The notes: generated by a model from the sequence alone, not told the origin. Positions 46,695 to 58,065 are shown, counted from the first letter of the stretch. The stretch is 64,000 nt of DNA from Pseudoalteromonas spongiae UST010723-006 (GCF_000238255.3 NZ_CP011039.1:2405001-2469000), one strand, 5' to 3'. Numbers and translations: made by a program.

Positions 46695-47228
46695 TTAGTT
46701 TAATGCTTTTTCAACCTGAGAAAAGTGTGCAATAACTTCAATAATTTCCATTTCTGCACTTTCACGCATTTCTGCAGTGGTAATCCCCATTGTCGCCATT
46801 GCTTGTACCGTTGCAGGATGCACCAGTAAGTCCTTCGCATGGTAACAGTTAGGGTCGTCAAACTTAGGCAGTTTACCGTCTTCATGATAACCTGACTCGA
46901 TCTCTTCTAGCGGTAAGGTTGGAATGATATCCGCCGCATTGTTAAGCGCTGTTAAATACTCAGTACACTTTGGATGTTTATTTATAAACTGCGTAATGAT
47001 CGTTTTAGAACCTGCCACTAACTCAGCTGACTTTACAGCGATTTCAGTATCTGGTTTTGCTTCTTTAATCATTGTCACTAGTGTTTTAGCACCCTCTTTG
47101 TAGTCTGCTAACGCTTGATTCGCTGTAGGTGCTTTTGCTACCGCTTCGGCGTTAGTTTGTTGTTTATCACCACATGCTGTTAAAAGTGTCATTGCTGCAA
47201 AACTAGCAAGTACAGTTAGCTTTTTCAT
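46695..47228 (-). CDS. Lipoprotein of unknown function
   Basis: 177 residues from the ATG at 47228 (ribosome site AAAGG), giving the lipoprotein signal MKKLTVLASFAAMTLLTAC; the longer frame adds an implausible hydrophobic leader. The mature part is helical with two cysteines (HPKCTEYL, DPNCYHAKDLLVHPATVQAM) and is acidic. I do not recognise the family. The spacing of Cys, His and the helices vaguely suggests a small metal- or heme-binding bundle, but this is not firm. Confidence 0.7.
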   Translation of the reverse strand: MKKLTVLASFAAMTLLTACGDKQQTNAEAVAKAPTANQALADYKEGAKTLVTMIKEAKPDTEIAVKSAELVAGSKTIITQFINKHPKCTEYLTALNNAADIIPTLPLEEIESGYHEDGKLPKFDDPNCYHAKDLLVHPATVQAMATMGITTAEMRESAEMEIIEVIAHFSQVEKALN

Positions 47229-47276
47229 TTTAATGCCTTTGAGAATGTTTATCATTTTCAGTATCATACTAAAGAC

Positions 47277-47310
47277 AAAAAAAAAGGCCAGTATTAACAC
47301 CGGCCTTTTT
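47277..47310 (-). terminator. Rho-independent terminator of the sec operon
   Basis: AAAAAGGCC pairs with GGCCTTTTT across a 12-nt loop, followed by T-rich sequence on the minus strand, 28 nt after the secF stop. Confidence 0.88.
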
Positions 47311-47337
47311 CAGAATTATTACAAAATTACCAAATAA

Positions 47338-48282
47338 TTATGGCATATTGTCAAATTCAGCACCTTCTTTCTCAACTTCTTCAGGGATCAGATCTTCTTT
47401 GCTGATGCCCATCATTACTGCAACAGAACTTGCAACGTATACAGATGAGTAAGTACCAATAAATACACCAAATAGTAATGCAGTTGCGAAGCCATGAATA
47501 GTTTCGCCGCCCCATACAAATAGCGCCACAAGTACTAAGATGGTTGTAATTGATGTTACTAACGTACGGTTTAACGTTTGCGTTAGTGAAATATCAACAA
47601 TTTCAATGGTATCGTCGATACGGATTTTACGGAAGTTCTCACGAATACGGTCCGATACAACAATGGTATCGTTAAGTGAGTAACCAATAACCGCAAGTAC
47701 CGCTGCTAATACAGTTAAATCAAACGGTAAACCTAATACTGAGAATAAACCCACAGTTAAAATAACATCGTGCGCAAGTGCTGCTACTGCACCAATTGCA
47801 AAACGCCATTCAAAGCGCAGTGCAACGTAAAGCAAAATACAGATTAGCGCTGTTAACATCGCTAAACCACCTTGCTCCTTAAGGTCTTCACCAACGCTTG
47901 GACCAACAAACTCTATTGAGCGGATCTCAACTTTTTGGCCTGTTTGTTCAAGAATCTCGAGTACTTGATTACTGATCATGTCGGCTTTTTCACCTTCACG
48001 TGGCTCAAGGCGAATTTTTACGTCCTTACTTGAACCAAATAGCTGTACCTGTGCATCAGGGAAGCCGTTTTCGTGTAGCGATGAACGCACAACTTTAAGG
48101 TCAGCAGCTTGTTCAAAGCCAACTTCAACTGTTGTACCGCCAGTAAAATCCAAACCAAAGTTCATACCTTTGGTAAAAAATGAAACAAATGAAGCGATAA
48201 TCAGCAGAGTTGAAATTGTCATCGCGATTTTACGCAATGACATAAACTTAAGTGTTTCATTTAACTTTAATAATTGCATCAC
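47338..48282 (-). CDS. secF: Protein translocase subunit SecF
   Basis: 314 residues. The six-helix RND-type protein, with SecD and YajC, uses the proton gradient to pull proteins through SecYEG. Family segments: FVSFFTKGMNFGLDFTGGTTVEV at the first helix and loop, SVGEDLKEQGG, and the DxxDD-like CDRIRENFRKIR-type stretch (SLNDTIVVSDRIRENF) in the pore region. It follows secD by 6 nt. Confidence 0.96.
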   Translation of the reverse strand: MMQLLKLNETLKFMSLRKIAMTISTLLIIASFVSFFTKGMNFGLDFTGGTTVEVGFEQAADLKVVRSSLHENGFPDAQVQLFGSSKDVKIRLEPREGEKADMISNQVLEILEQTGQKVEIRSIEFVGPSVGEDLKEQGGLAMLTALICILLYVALRFEWRFAIGAVAALAHDVILTVGLFSVLGLPFDLTVLAAVLAVIGYSLNDTIVVSDRIRENFRKIRIDDTIEIVDISLTQTLNRTLVTSITTILVLVALFVWGGETIHGFATALLFGVFIGTYSSVYVASSVAVMMGISKEDLIPEEVEKEGAEFDNMP

Positions 48283-48288
48283 ACTCTC

Positions 48289-50148
48289 CTAGATAGATAA
48301 CTTCTCAATGCGCTTACCGCCGATTAACGCGTTAACAATCGCACGCGTACCAACAATCGCAGTGAACATTGACGTTACAATACCGATAGCAAGAGTGATT
48401 GCGAAGCCTTGAATAGGACCTGTACCAATTGCGTACAAGATCACGGCTGCAATTAACGTTGTGATATTGGCATCAAAAATGGTGCTAAATGCACTGTCGT
48501 AACCATGGTGAATTGCTTGTTGAGGACTGCGCCCTTCAGCTAATTCTTCACGAATACGTTCAAAAATAAGTACGTTCGCATCTACCGCCATACCAACGGT
48601 TAGTACGATACCGGCAATACCCGGCAAGGTAAGCGTTGCCCCAGCAAGCACTGACATAGCACCAACAATTAACACTAGGTTTAAACCCAGTGCAATATTT
48701 GCAATCATGCCAAAGCCTTTGTAGTAAAGCAGCATAAATACCAGTACAAAAACAAAGCCAAGCACTACCGCAGTAATCCCTTTCTCTACGTTTTCAGCAC
48801 CCATGCTTGGACCTATGGTACTTTCAGCAACAATTTGAATTGGCGCAACAAGCGCACCTGCACGAAGCATTTCAGATAAATGCTGTGCTTTGGCTGGTGT
48901 ATCAATACCGGTAATTTGGAAACGGCGACCTAAGCGTTCATTAATAGTTGCTTGGTTTATCACTTCTTCGTGTTTGATTGGTGGTAATGCTTTACCGTTT
49001 TCATCTACCTTACCCGATGGACGGTATTCGATGAACACAATCGCCATTAAATTACCAACTTCGTCTTTAGTAAACGCAGCCATTTTTGAGCCGCCTTTGC
49101 TATCTAGTTGTAAGCTAACTTGCGGACGTTGATATTGGTCATAACCCGCTTGTGCGCCGGTAATGTGTGAACCTTCAAGCATTACGCGTTTTTTAAGTAA
49201 GACTGGACGACCAAACTGATCGTTGATTACTTCTGAGCCCGGCGGCATACGACCTGCTAATGCATCGCGTACGTCGTTATCTTGGTCAACCATGCGCAGT
49301 TCAAGCGTTGCTGCTGAACCTAAAATTTCTTTCGCACGTGCTGGGTCTTGAATACCCGGTAATTGTACTAAAATACGCTCTTGGCCTTGGCGCTGAACAT
49401 TTGGTTCTGCAACACCAATTTGGTTAATTCGTTTACGAATAATGATTAAGTTTTGTGAAATTGCGTAATCGCGAATTTCTTTTAACTTAGCTTCCGTTAA
49501 ACGCGCTGTAAACGCTAGCTCATTGCTGCGGTCATCGCGAAACTCAAGGCTAGGATTGTTCTTTTGCAAATAACTCTCAGCGGCGTCTTTGCCTTCTTCA
49601 TTACGGAAAACTAATTGCACGCGATCGGCGTTTGCTACTTCACGAATGCTGCGGTAGCGAATTTTCTGCTCACGTAAGTCAGAGCGGAAATCTTGCTGCA
49701 TCTGCTTTAACTGGTTATTGATAGCAGTACGCATATCAACTTCCATCGTAAACTCAACGCCACCACGTAAATCTAAGCCTAACTTCATCGGCGCACCGCC
49801 CAAGTTTTCAAGCCATGCCGGCGTTGAAGGAGCAGAGTTTATAGCAGCGATATAGTTAGCGCCTAGACTGTCGCTTAGTTGGTCTTTCGCTTTTAACTGT
49901 GTTTCTACATCATTAAAACGAATTAAGATTTGCTCATTTTCTAGTTTGATTGATTTAGCATCAAATCCATCGTTCGTTAGAATTGTTTTTACTTTGTCGA
50001 GATCCGCTGTTTCAATCACAGCACCTCGCGCACCTGAAATTTGTACGGCAGGATCACTACCGTACATATTTGGTGCAGCGTAAAGCATACCAAGCAATAC
50101 AACTGCTACCACCATCAAGTACTTCCATAATGGGTACTTATTAATCAC
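48289..50148 (-). CDS. secD: Protein translocase subunit SecD
   Basis: 619 residues (E. coli 615). SecD is the large periplasmic-domain partner of SecF. It begins with a first helix ([23 protein letters not shown]), has P1 with [17 protein letters not shown] and the P1-head [18 protein letters not shown], and ends in the transmembrane half with [23 protein letters not shown]. It is 15 nt downstream of yajC. Confidence 0.96.
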   Translation of the reverse strand: MINKYPLWKYLMVVAVVLLGMLYAAPNMYGSDPAVQISGARGAVIETADLDKVKTILTNDGFDAKSIKLENEQILIRFNDVETQLKAKDQLSDSLGANYIAAINSAPSTPAWLENLGGAPMKLGLDLRGGVEFTMEVDMRTAINNQLKQMQQDFRSDLREQKIRYRSIREVANADRVQLVFRNEEGKDAAESYLQKNNPSLEFRDDRSNELAFTARLTEAKLKEIRDYAISQNLIIIRKRINQIGVAEPNVQRQGQERILVQLPGIQDPARAKEILGSAATLELRMVDQDNDVRDALAGRMPPGSEVINDQFGRPVLLKKRVMLEGSHITGAQAGYDQYQRPQVSLQLDSKGGSKMAAFTKDEVGNLMAIVFIEYRPSGKVDENGKALPPIKHEEVINQATINERLGRRFQITGIDTPAKAQHLSEMLRAGALVAPIQIVAESTIGPSMGAENVEKGITAVVLGFVFVLVFMLLYYKGFGMIANIALGLNLVLIVGAMSVLAGATLTLPGIAGIVLTVGMAVDANVLIFERIREELAEGRSPQQAIHHGYDSAFSTIFDANITTLIAAVILYAIGTGPIQGFAITLAIGIVTSMFTAIVGTRAIVNALIGGKRIEKLSI

Positions 50149-50163
50149 AACTTATTCCTTTGA

Positions 50164-50499
50164 TTAAAGTGCTTTCATTGTGCCTTTAGGAAGCACAGCT
50201 GAAATTGAACCTTTTTGCACTGTTACGTTAGCTTGATCGTTAAGCGCAACAACAACAAAATCTTTGTCGTCAGATACTTTCACGATTTTACCTACTAAGC
50301 CACCAGCAGTAAGTACTTCATCACCTTTCGCCAATGCTGACATTAGGCTCTTGTGCTCTTTAACACGCTTAGCTTGTGGACGGTAAATTAGGAAATAAAA
50401 TACCAAACCAAAAATACCTAGCATGATTAGCATTTCCATGCCGCTTCCAACAGGTGGAGCATCCGCACTTGCATGCGCACTTGAGATAAATAAACTCAT
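50164..50499 (-). CDS. yajC: Sec translocase accessory subunit YajC
   Basis: 111 residues with a single N-terminal membrane helix (MEMLIMLGIFGLVFYFLIYRPQAKR) and the family core KSLMSALAKGDEVLTAGGLVGKIVKVSDD. It copurifies with SecDF in E. coli. It is encoded between tgt and secD. Confidence 0.95.
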   Translation of the reverse strand: MSLFISSAHASADAPPVGSGMEMLIMLGIFGLVFYFLIYRPQAKRVKEHKSLMSALAKGDEVLTAGGLVGKIVKVSDDKDFVVVALNDQANVTVQKGSISAVLPKGTMKAL

Positions 50500-50521
50500 G
50501 GTTAATTCCTCTTAAATTTTA

Positions 50522-51748
<1,227 letters not shown>

Positions 51749-51807
51749 CTATGGATATAGGGATGAGATAACAGAAATAAAAGTGGAAAGTGAGATTTAC
51801 GTGTAAA

Positions 51808-51830
51808 GCGATGTAACAGAGTTACATCGC
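51808..51830. other. Hairpin between queA and tgt
   Basis: A perfect 10-bp stem GCGATGTAAC / GTTACATCGC with a 3-nt loop in the 202-nt gap between queA and tgt. On the minus strand only TTTAC follows, so it is a poor terminator and may be an attenuator or mRNA-processing site. Confidence 0.5.
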
Positions 51831-51851
51831 ATCGTGTTTTTAAGTGGTGTA

Positions 51852-52889
51852 CTAAATATCTTTTTTGGTTAAGAACATTGCATCACCGTATGAGAAAAAG
51901 CGGTATTTTTCTTCAATTGCAGTGTTATAGGCGTTCATAATATTCTCTTGTCCAGCAAAGGCACTCACAAGCATTATTAGTGTCGATTCAGGAAGGTGAA
52001 AGTTAGTGATCATCGCGTCTACCACCTGAAATTCGTATCCAGGAAAGATGAAAATATCCGTATCACCATAAAACGGTGCAAGCTCACCTTCTGATTTCAT
52101 TGCAGCCGACTCTAATGAGCGCATTGACGTTGTGCCCACAGCAACAACACGACCACCGCGTTCACGACATGCTTTAATTTGTGCAACCACTTGCTCTGGC
52201 ACTTCAATGTACTCAGAATGCATATGGTGATCTTCAATTTTATCAACGCGAACTGGCTGGAACGTACCCGCCCCTACATGCAGCGTTACAAAACCTAAAT
52301 CAACGCCCTTGTCTTTTAACTTTGCTAATAACGCATCGTCAAAATGAAGACCTGCTGTTGGCGCTGCTACTGCGCCCGGTTTTTCACCGTAAACAGTTTG
52401 ATAGCGATTACGGTCTTTTTCATTATCAGGGCGGTCAATATATGGCGGCAGAGGCATATGACCAATACGGTCTAAAATATCAAGTACGCCCTCTTCACCT
52501 TCGAACTTCAGCTCAAATAATTCACCTTGGCGACCTTGCATTACCGCAGTTGCCGTTTCTTCTAAAATAAGCTCGTTACCAACTTTAGGTGATTTATTTG
52601 CGCGTACGTGTGCAAGTACCGTGTGTTTATCAACTACACGCTCAACGAGCACCTCAACCTTACCGCCCGATGCTTTTTGACCAAACATACGCGCAGGAAT
52701 TACTTTAGTATTATTAAAGATAATCAGGTCGTTTGGATTTATAAAATCTAATACATCAGCAAACGTATGGTGTGTGATTTCGCCACTATTACCTGCTAAC
52801 TTTAATAAGCGACTTGCTGTGCGATCTTCCATTGGAAATCGAGCAATTAATTCATCGGGTAATTCAAAGTTAAAATCAGCAACACGCAT
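51852..52889 (-). CDS. queA: S-adenosylmethionine:tRNA ribosyltransferase-isomerase
   Basis: 345 residues. QueA transfers the ribosyl part of S-adenosylmethionine to preQ1 in tRNA to make epoxyqueuosine, the step after Tgt. Motifs: [19 protein letters not shown] at the N-terminus, [36 protein letters not shown], and [16 protein letters not shown]. It opens the queA-tgt-yajC-secDF cluster. Confidence 0.96.
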   Translation of the reverse strand: MRVADFNFELPDELIARFPMEDRTASRLLKLAGNSGEITHHTFADVLDFINPNDLIIFNNTKVIPARMFGQKASGGKVEVLVERVVDKHTVLAHVRANKSPKVGNELILEETATAVMQGRQGELFELKFEGEEGVLDILDRIGHMPLPPYIDRPDNEKDRNRYQTVYGEKPGAVAAPTAGLHFDDALLAKLKDKGVDLGFVTLHVGAGTFQPVRVDKIEDHHMHSEYIEVPEQVVAQIKACRERGGRVVAVGTTSMRSLESAAMKSEGELAPFYGDTDIFIFPGYEFQVVDAMITNFHLPESTLIMLVSAFAGQENIMNAYNTAIEEKYRFFSYGDAMFLTKKDI

Positions 52890-53142
52890 TTGTCTGTCTC
52901 ACTTGGTTATTAGTACTCAGGGCATACTTGGTTAAAGTCGCGCCGATTCTAGTGTTAGTGATGATTTAAATCAAGGAAAACAGGCCGCGCAAAATATAAC
53001 CTACTGAATGTTAAAGTTTAAGAATCAACGGGTGAGTAAAATACCAAATTTACTTGAGTTAACTATCTAAACTAGGTATCTTTTGGCATTTGAAAATCAA
53101 ACTTACCAAGGAGTGGTGAACTGATTTAGAGGTGCAGTTTAA

Positions 53143-55641
53143 ATGCCGAATAAGCTTAAGTTGCTGGTAGTGACACCAGACATTAAGCTATCAACTCAGC
53201 TAGTTGATGCATTAAAAAATGTCGATGTATTTGATATTGAGCTAAAGGGTAATAGTTTAGAGGCACTCGATTTACTGAAGAAGCACTCTTTCAACCTGAT
53301 AATCACCGATCTTGCTATTGGCGAAATTGATGGTTGGCGCTTTTCACGCATGGTGCGCTCAGGCTTGCTGGCAACTGCAAAAAATACACCTATCGTATTG
53401 ATACCTCCTACCTATTGTGAACGCATTGCTGAAACAACCGCTCGCGCGTATGGTATTGATGCCATTTTACAGCACGACAAATTAAACAAACTACCGCATT
53501 TACTCGCTAATATTTTATCTGAGCACACAGATAAAAGCAGCCGGTTACCGCTATTACTGGTTGAATCTAACGAACAACGCGCTGCACAAATTCGCCATGA
53601 TTTAGAACTTGGTTTTGCCATCAACACAACCGATAACTGCGCCGATGCGCAAACCTTAATCCAGCAATATAACTACGCCATCGTCCTTGTTGATGCTACC
53701 CATGGCAGCTTTGAGCGCGTAAATAACTTTTTGCAGCAATTACGTATACACAAACCGAACCAAGCTGTTGTAACCATTATTGATAGCCAAGATGCTGATT
53801 TTGCGGAACAACTGCTGCTATTAGGTGTTACCGACTTTATTCGCTTGCCGTTTAATCACAACATTATTAATAAAGTATGTGAACAAGCTGCACGCCGTGA
53901 AGATTTTATGGTGAGTTATGATGAATTCGCTGAAAAAGTAGAACTGCTTAGTAAAAGCCAACAAGGTTATAAAGACTTATTCTCTGCCCACCAACGTATT
54001 TTAATGCACTTAAATACCTCGGTAATTGAAATTGACCAAGCCCATAATATTTGTTTTTTAAATCCCGCCTGGGAAGCCCTAACCGGTAATCGATTGCAAT
54101 CTAGTCTAGGCAAACCGCTAGCCAGCTTTTTCCCTCAGCATGAGGCTGAAAAGCTCGAAAAACTCATTTCTGCAATTAATATGAAACCTGGCAGCAAAGA
54201 CAAACTAGAACTACAAATAAACCATAAACTTGGTCACCAAATTTGGATTGAGTGCAAGTTGCAATCAATAAAAGAGCGCCAAGCTAAAAGTAATATCACG
54301 CTAAGTATCGATAATATTGATGAACGAAAACAAGCTGAATTTAGCCTACAACATTTAGCCCATCACGATACATTGACTAATTTGCACAACCGCTATTTCT
54401 TTGACCAACAGCTCAACCTATTTTGCCAAAACGTATCAAACAGCCAACAACACGCACTGCTGTATATCGATCTAGACCACTTCAAAATTATTAATGACTC
54501 GCAAGGCCACCAACAAGGCGACAAAGTACTGCAAAAAGTTGCAGAATTATTCGAGCAATGTGTGTCTGGCGATGCCTTGGTATGTCGTTTAGGTGGCGAT
54601 GAGTTTGCCATTATTTTAGAAAATACCGATTTACTCGATGCCCATATGATTGGTGAGAGCTTATGTCAAACTATTGAGAATCAGAGCTTTCGCTTTGGTG
54701 AACAAAGCTATTCGATTAGCTGCTCAATCGGTTTAACGCAAATTGATAATAAAAACTGCGATGCCAGCGAATGTTTAAAGCAAGCGGATATTGCGCTCTA
54801 CGTTGCTAAAAGCCGTGGCCGCAATATCGTTCATTGTTATTCAGATTCAGATGCAAAAAGTAAGCAATTACTATCGGGAATAACATGGGCACACAGTGTA
54901 AAAGAAGCGCTTAAAGCGCAAAGCCTTACCATGCACTTTCAGCCAATATGGTGCTACAAAGAGCAAAAAGTAAGTTATTATGAAGCGCTTGTTCGTTTAA
55001 TTGTAAATGATGAAATTATTTATCCGAACCAGTTTATTCCGTCATTAGAGCTGGTGACTGATATCGATTTACTCGACCAAAATGTGATAGAAAAAACTAT
55101 CGCGTTATTAGGTGAATACCCTGAATTAAACAAAGTCGCCATCAACCTTTCTGCACAAGCCTTTAATAACGCCAACCTGTTAAACACCATAGCGCAAAGT
55201 TTAAAGCTGCATAATGTAAGCCCAGATAGACTCACCTTCGAAATTACAGAGTCAGCGAGTATTAGCAATCTTGTCGCGACCACGGCGATGATCACCCAGC
55301 TGCAAAAAATTGGCTGTCAGTTCTCGATTGATGATTTTGGAACGGGCTTTAGCACCTTTAGCTACCTAAAACAATTGCCTGCGAATCAAGTAAAAATTGA
55401 CGGTTCATTTGTCAAAGATATGACCCAAGATAACATTGATAAAGCGCTGGTTAACGCCATTAAAGACATCAGTCATTCACTCGGTAAAACCTGTGTTGCC
55501 GAATACGTGGAAGACCAAGAAACCTTTGAATTGCTTAAAGAAATTGGTGTTGACTACGCACAAGGTTACTTTATTGGTAAACCGATGCCGGCGATTGAAA
55601 TTAAAAAGCTAAAAAACACTTCTGAAAACTCAATCGCTTAA
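53143..55641 (+). CDS. Cyclic-di-GMP protein: two receiver domains, PAS, GGDEF, EAL
   Basis: 832 residues. REC1 (~1-125) has a phospho-acceptor-like Asp56 (IITDLAIG) but only part of the acidic pocket and no KP motif; REC2 (~135-255) has Asp184 (VLVDATHG) and RLPF in place of KP, so both look degenerate. A PAS domain (~285-400), a GGDEF domain with intact signature (residues 484-488, RLGGDEF) and an EAL domain (YYEALVR, 614-616; SIDDFGTGFS; QVKIDGSFV; CVAEYVE) follow. No RxxD inhibitory site precedes GGDEF. Both catalytic outputs may be active. Single gene, divergent from queA. Confidence 0.9.
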   Translation: MPNKLKLLVVTPDIKLSTQLVDALKNVDVFDIELKGNSLEALDLLKKHSFNLIITDLAIGEIDGWRFSRMVRSGLLATAKNTPIVLIPPTYCERIAETTARAYGIDAILQHDKLNKLPHLLANILSEHTDKSSRLPLLLVESNEQRAAQIRHDLELGFAINTTDNCADAQTLIQQYNYAIVLVDATHGSFERVNNFLQQLRIHKPNQAVVTIIDSQDADFAEQLLLLGVTDFIRLPFNHNIINKVCEQAARREDFMVSYDEFAEKVELLSKSQQGYKDLFSAHQRILMHLNTSVIEIDQAHNICFLNPAWEALTGNRLQSSLGKPLASFFPQHEAEKLEKLISAINMKPGSKDKLELQINHKLGHQIWIECKLQSIKERQAKSNITLSIDNIDERKQAEFSLQHLAHHDTLTNLHNRYFFDQQLNLFCQNVSNSQQHALLYIDLDHFKIINDSQGHQQGDKVLQKVAELFEQCVSGDALVCRLGGDEFAIILENTDLLDAHMIGESLCQTIENQSFRFGEQSYSISCSIGLTQIDNKNCDASECLKQADIALYVAKSRGRNIVHCYSDSDAKSKQLLSGITWAHSVKEALKAQSLTMHFQPIWCYKEQKVSYYEALVRLIVNDEIIYPNQFIPSLELVTDIDLLDQNVIEKTIALLGEYPELNKVAINLSAQAFNNANLLNTIAQSLKLHNVSPDRLTFEITESASISNLVATTAMITQLQKIGCQFSIDDFGTGFSTFSYLKQLPANQVKIDGSFVKDMTQDNIDKALVNAIKDISHSLGKTCVAEYVEDQETFELLKEIGVDYAQGYFIGKPMPAIEIKKLKNTSENSIA

Positions 55642-55769
55642 CAATTTTTACAAATCAAATTAACAAAACAATAGGAATTCGCCCAAAGATTAAGCTAAAC
55701 TGGTTTTATATGGATATATAGAAAAATCATTTCATTTGAGAGTGATTTTGCATAAAAACGGGAGGGACG

Positions 55770-55976
55770 ATGGCTCTGTTTATTATTTTACTGCTAATTG
55801 CGAATGTCCTGATTTGCTACTTTTGTTACTTTAAAGCCAGTGAAAAAGGCTACCCTAAAGCAATTTTTGCTGGGTTAGGTGCGATTCCTTATTTTAACCT
55901 TGTAGTGTTAGTGTATTTACTATTTTTACCTAACGTAAAAGCTGAAAGCTTATTAAATTCTAAAGCCGCTAGTTAA
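55770..55976 (+). CDS. 68-residue membrane protein
   Basis: Two hydrophobic segments (LFIILLLIANVLICYFCYF and AGLGAIPYFNLVVLVYLLFL) with a basic turn (KASEKGYPKA) between. The ribosome site GGGAGG is nearly ideal and 5 nt from the ATG, and a terminator overlaps the stop, which together strongly support a real gene. I do not recognise the family. It may be a small regulator of a membrane complex; nothing in the neighbourhood says which. Confidence 0.75.
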   Translation: MALFIILLLIANVLICYFCYFKASEKGYPKAIFAGLGAIPYFNLVVLVYLLFLPNVKAESLLNSKAAS

Positions 55977-55987
55977 GCGGCTTTTTT
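55964..55987 (+). terminator. Terminator overlapping the stop of the 68-residue gene
   Basis: Stem AGCCGCT / AGCGGCT with loop AGTTA, then six T. The stop codon TAA (55974-55976) lies in the loop and the 3' arm. Confidence 0.9.
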
Positions 55988-56025
55988 GTTTTTTCTTACT
56001 GTGAATTGATTGCATTCAGTTAAAA

Positions 56026-56904
56026 TTAAAACGTATAACTTTGCGCACTTGCAAGTAGTTTTTCCGCATCAATATCACCCACAACACACTGATTAATCTT
56101 AGCTTTGCTATAAACAAAAACAAGATCTTCTTTATTACCCGTCGCGTTATCAATAATAAAGTTAACATAGTGATTTTTACTTAAGCTTTTAAGTCCAGCA
56201 CCGTAATCACACAAAGTTTGCGCCAGAGTTTGGCTTGCAACACGAATATTTTGCTTTCTAGTTTCAGCAACTTTTTTGTGCTTTTCTTTGGTCGTCGATT
56301 TTATTTTATCTTGCGCATCGTCACGCTTGTCACGTACCTGCTCTTTTTCTTTTTCAAGTTTGGCTATCTTTGCTTCGAGCTTTTCAATTTCCTTTTTAAC
56401 CGACTTTTCTTCTTTATCTTTCAGTGCATGTCTGCGCTCTAAATCTAAATCTCGACGAGCACGCTCTACTTCACGTAACTGAAATTCGATTTCACGCTCT
56501 TGCTGGGCAAACTCACGGATTTTTTCAGAAGACTCTCGCAGTGCCTCCATCGCTACATGATACGCTTCGTTAGCAGCTTCAATGCGCATCTCTTCTGCAC
56601 GGATCATTACGTCCTCATCATGAAACTCGATATCAGGTTCGAGAAAAAAACGTTTCCAGCTTCCGAAGCCACCAGATAACCCCGATGCACTAATACTAAA
56701 AACATAACCTTGGTCTGCAAGATAAGCTCCATTAATTTGGCGCACCTTAATACCCGGCTCCGCGTTAAGTGATGCCTTTAAGATATTATTCATAATGGTG
56801 ATTTCTTTTTGGCTTTTAGCGACCATATTGCTTGCTGGTGTATTGGCAGCAACATGACCAGAAAGTAATGCGAGTGAAATCAATAAGCTTGCTTTCGTTT
56901 TCAT
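56026..56904 (-). CDS. Secreted coiled-coil protein in the sigma-factor operon
   Basis: 292 residues from the ATG at 56904, 2 nt after the preceding stop (ribosome site GGAG). Signal peptide MKTKASLLISLALLSGHVAA; then a globular part (KASLNAEPGIKVRQINGAYLADQGYVFSISASG, in two blocks), a ~100-residue highly charged coiled coil (QQEREIEFQLREVERAR, KKEIEKLEAKIAKLEKEKEQ) and a C-terminal domain with two cysteines (TLCDYGAG, INQCVVGD). It is in one operon with an ECF sigma factor and anti-sigma-like protein. It could be the envelope sensor or an effector of that system. I know no named homologue. Confidence 0.78.
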   Translation of the reverse strand: MKTKASLLISLALLSGHVAANTPASNMVAKSQKEITIMNNILKASLNAEPGIKVRQINGAYLADQGYVFSISASGLSGGFGSWKRFFLEPDIEFHDEDVMIRAEEMRIEAANEAYHVAMEALRESSEKIREFAQQEREIEFQLREVERARRDLDLERRHALKDKEEKSVKKEIEKLEAKIAKLEKEKEQVRDKRDDAQDKIKSTTKEKHKKVAETRKQNIRVASQTLAQTLCDYGAGLKSLSKNHYVNFIIDNATGNKEDLVFVYSKAKINQCVVGDIDAEKLLASAQSYTF

Positions 56905-56906
56905 GA

Positions 56907-57524
56907 TTAATTCTCCCATGAGTGGTTTTTGGCAATTGATGACTGTGGTTGTTGCTCAACCTGTTGTGCCAATTCGTTTAATTGCAGGCGAATCAGCGCC
57001 TGATCTTGTTGACGGACTCGGTTTAAATCGGCAACCAAGGCGCCAATATCTTCTTTGCGCTCCACACGCCCCTGCTCTATGGCCTCTTTAACCAATGCAT
57101 AAGTCGCCTGTGCGGTATTTGTCTGCTGCTCAGCCAAAAGGGTTTGCAGCTGCTCATAAGTGACTGTTGGAGCTTGCTTTTGTTGCTCTGCAAAATTAAT
57201 CGCAAAGCCACTATCTGAAACGCTTACTTCGGCACGCATAATAACCAGCGAGGACATTAGAACTGAGCAGGCTAAAGCTGCTGGTGCAAACCAAGCAGCA
57301 AAACGATTACTCTTTGCACCACCGCTCGTTTTCTCAAACCAAGTGGCTTCTCGATTCCACTGCGGAACAGGCGTTTCTTGATACTTTGCCGAAAGCGACT
57401 GCCAAGTCTCACTGTTTTCGAGCATTTCTGCATAAACAGCATCTTGTTCAAGCAATTGACGCTCACTTGGTGTAAGTTCACCTGTTTCCAGCCATTTTTC
57501 AAAAATACTTTCTAAGTTAGCCAT
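56907..57524 (-). CDS. Probable membrane anti-sigma factor
   Basis: 205 residues with one membrane helix (~residues 76-98, WFAPAALACSVLMSSLVIM). The cytoplasmic part (MANLESIFEKWLETGELTPSERQLLEQD...) is acidic and helical, and the periplasmic part is a glutamine-rich coiled coil (TYEQLQTLLAEQQTNTAQA...LNELAQQVEQQ). It has no clear zinc HxxxCxxC motif. The start overlaps the sigma gene end by 8 nt, so they are coupled, as is usual for ECF sigma/anti-sigma pairs. Assignment is from position and topology. Confidence 0.7.
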   Translation of the reverse strand: MANLESIFEKWLETGELTPSERQLLEQDAVYAEMLENSETWQSLSAKYQETPVPQWNREATWFEKTSGGAKSNRFAAWFAPAALACSVLMSSLVIMRAEVSVSDSGFAINFAEQQKQAPTVTYEQLQTLLAEQQTNTAQATYALVKEAIEQGRVERKEDIGALVADLNRVRQQDQALIRLQLNELAQQVEQQPQSSIAKNHSWEN

Positions 57525-58065
57525 TTAACACCTCCAGTTCTTGGCGCAATTTGGACAGCGCTGTATACAACCGCGACTTTACCGTATTGGTTGATACATC
57601 AAGTTGCTGCGCTATTTGCTCAAACGTAAAGTGTTGAAAAAACTTTAATTCCACCACTTCCTTTTGTGTCCAAGGTAAGCCATTTAATAACTGTAAAACT
57701 TGCTTATTTTGCTGCGCCATAAACAACATCAAATCAGCAGATTCTGGTTCTTGCATATCCGCTATCAGCATTTCTTGCTTTTCTTCATCGAGTACCTTTT
57801 TAGCGCGATAAAACTCCACACAACGGCGATTGGTAATTGCGATTGCCCACGTTTTAAAACTCGACTCAAAACGGTAGTTATCGAGCGAACGATAAATACT
57901 CATAAAGCTTTCTTGCATGATTTCGAGTGCGTCGTCTGGGTTACTCACCATACGCAAGCAAGTGTGATAAATCGGCTTTTCGTATTGTTTTACTAAATTA
58001 AGCCATGCGCGTTTATCACCTTGTTGCGCTTTTTTGATTAACCCTTTTTCACTTTGAAAGAACAC
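57517..58065 (-). CDS. ECF-type RNA polymerase sigma factor
   Basis: 182 residues. Region 2 (YEKPIYHTCLRMVSNPDDALEIMQESFMSIYRSLDNY, in two blocks; core-binding and -10 recognition) and region 4 (LPWTQKEVVELKFFQHFTFEQIAQQLDVSTNTVKSRLYTALSKLRQEL, helix-turn-helix) are both complete; there is no region 1 or 3, so it is an ECF or group IV sigma factor. The target promoters and signal are unknown. It lies downstream of oxyR on the same strand (78-nt gap), so some co-transcription is possible. Confidence 0.92.
   Translation of the reverse strand: MFFQSEKGLIKKAQQGDKRAWLNLVKQYEKPIYHTCLRMVSNPDDALEIMQESFMSIYRSLDNYRFESSFKTWAIAITNRRCVEFYRAKKVLDEEKQEMLIADMQEPESADLMLFMAQQNKQVLQLLNGLPWTQKEVVELKFFQHFTFEQIAQQLDVSTNTVKSRLYTALSKLRQELEVLNG

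Noticed and set aside
56218..56482. Overlapping ORFs on the opposite strand of the coiled-coil gene
   Set aside because: They mirror the Lys/Glu-rich coiled coil (Phe/Ser/Leu-rich shadow) and have no ribosome site.
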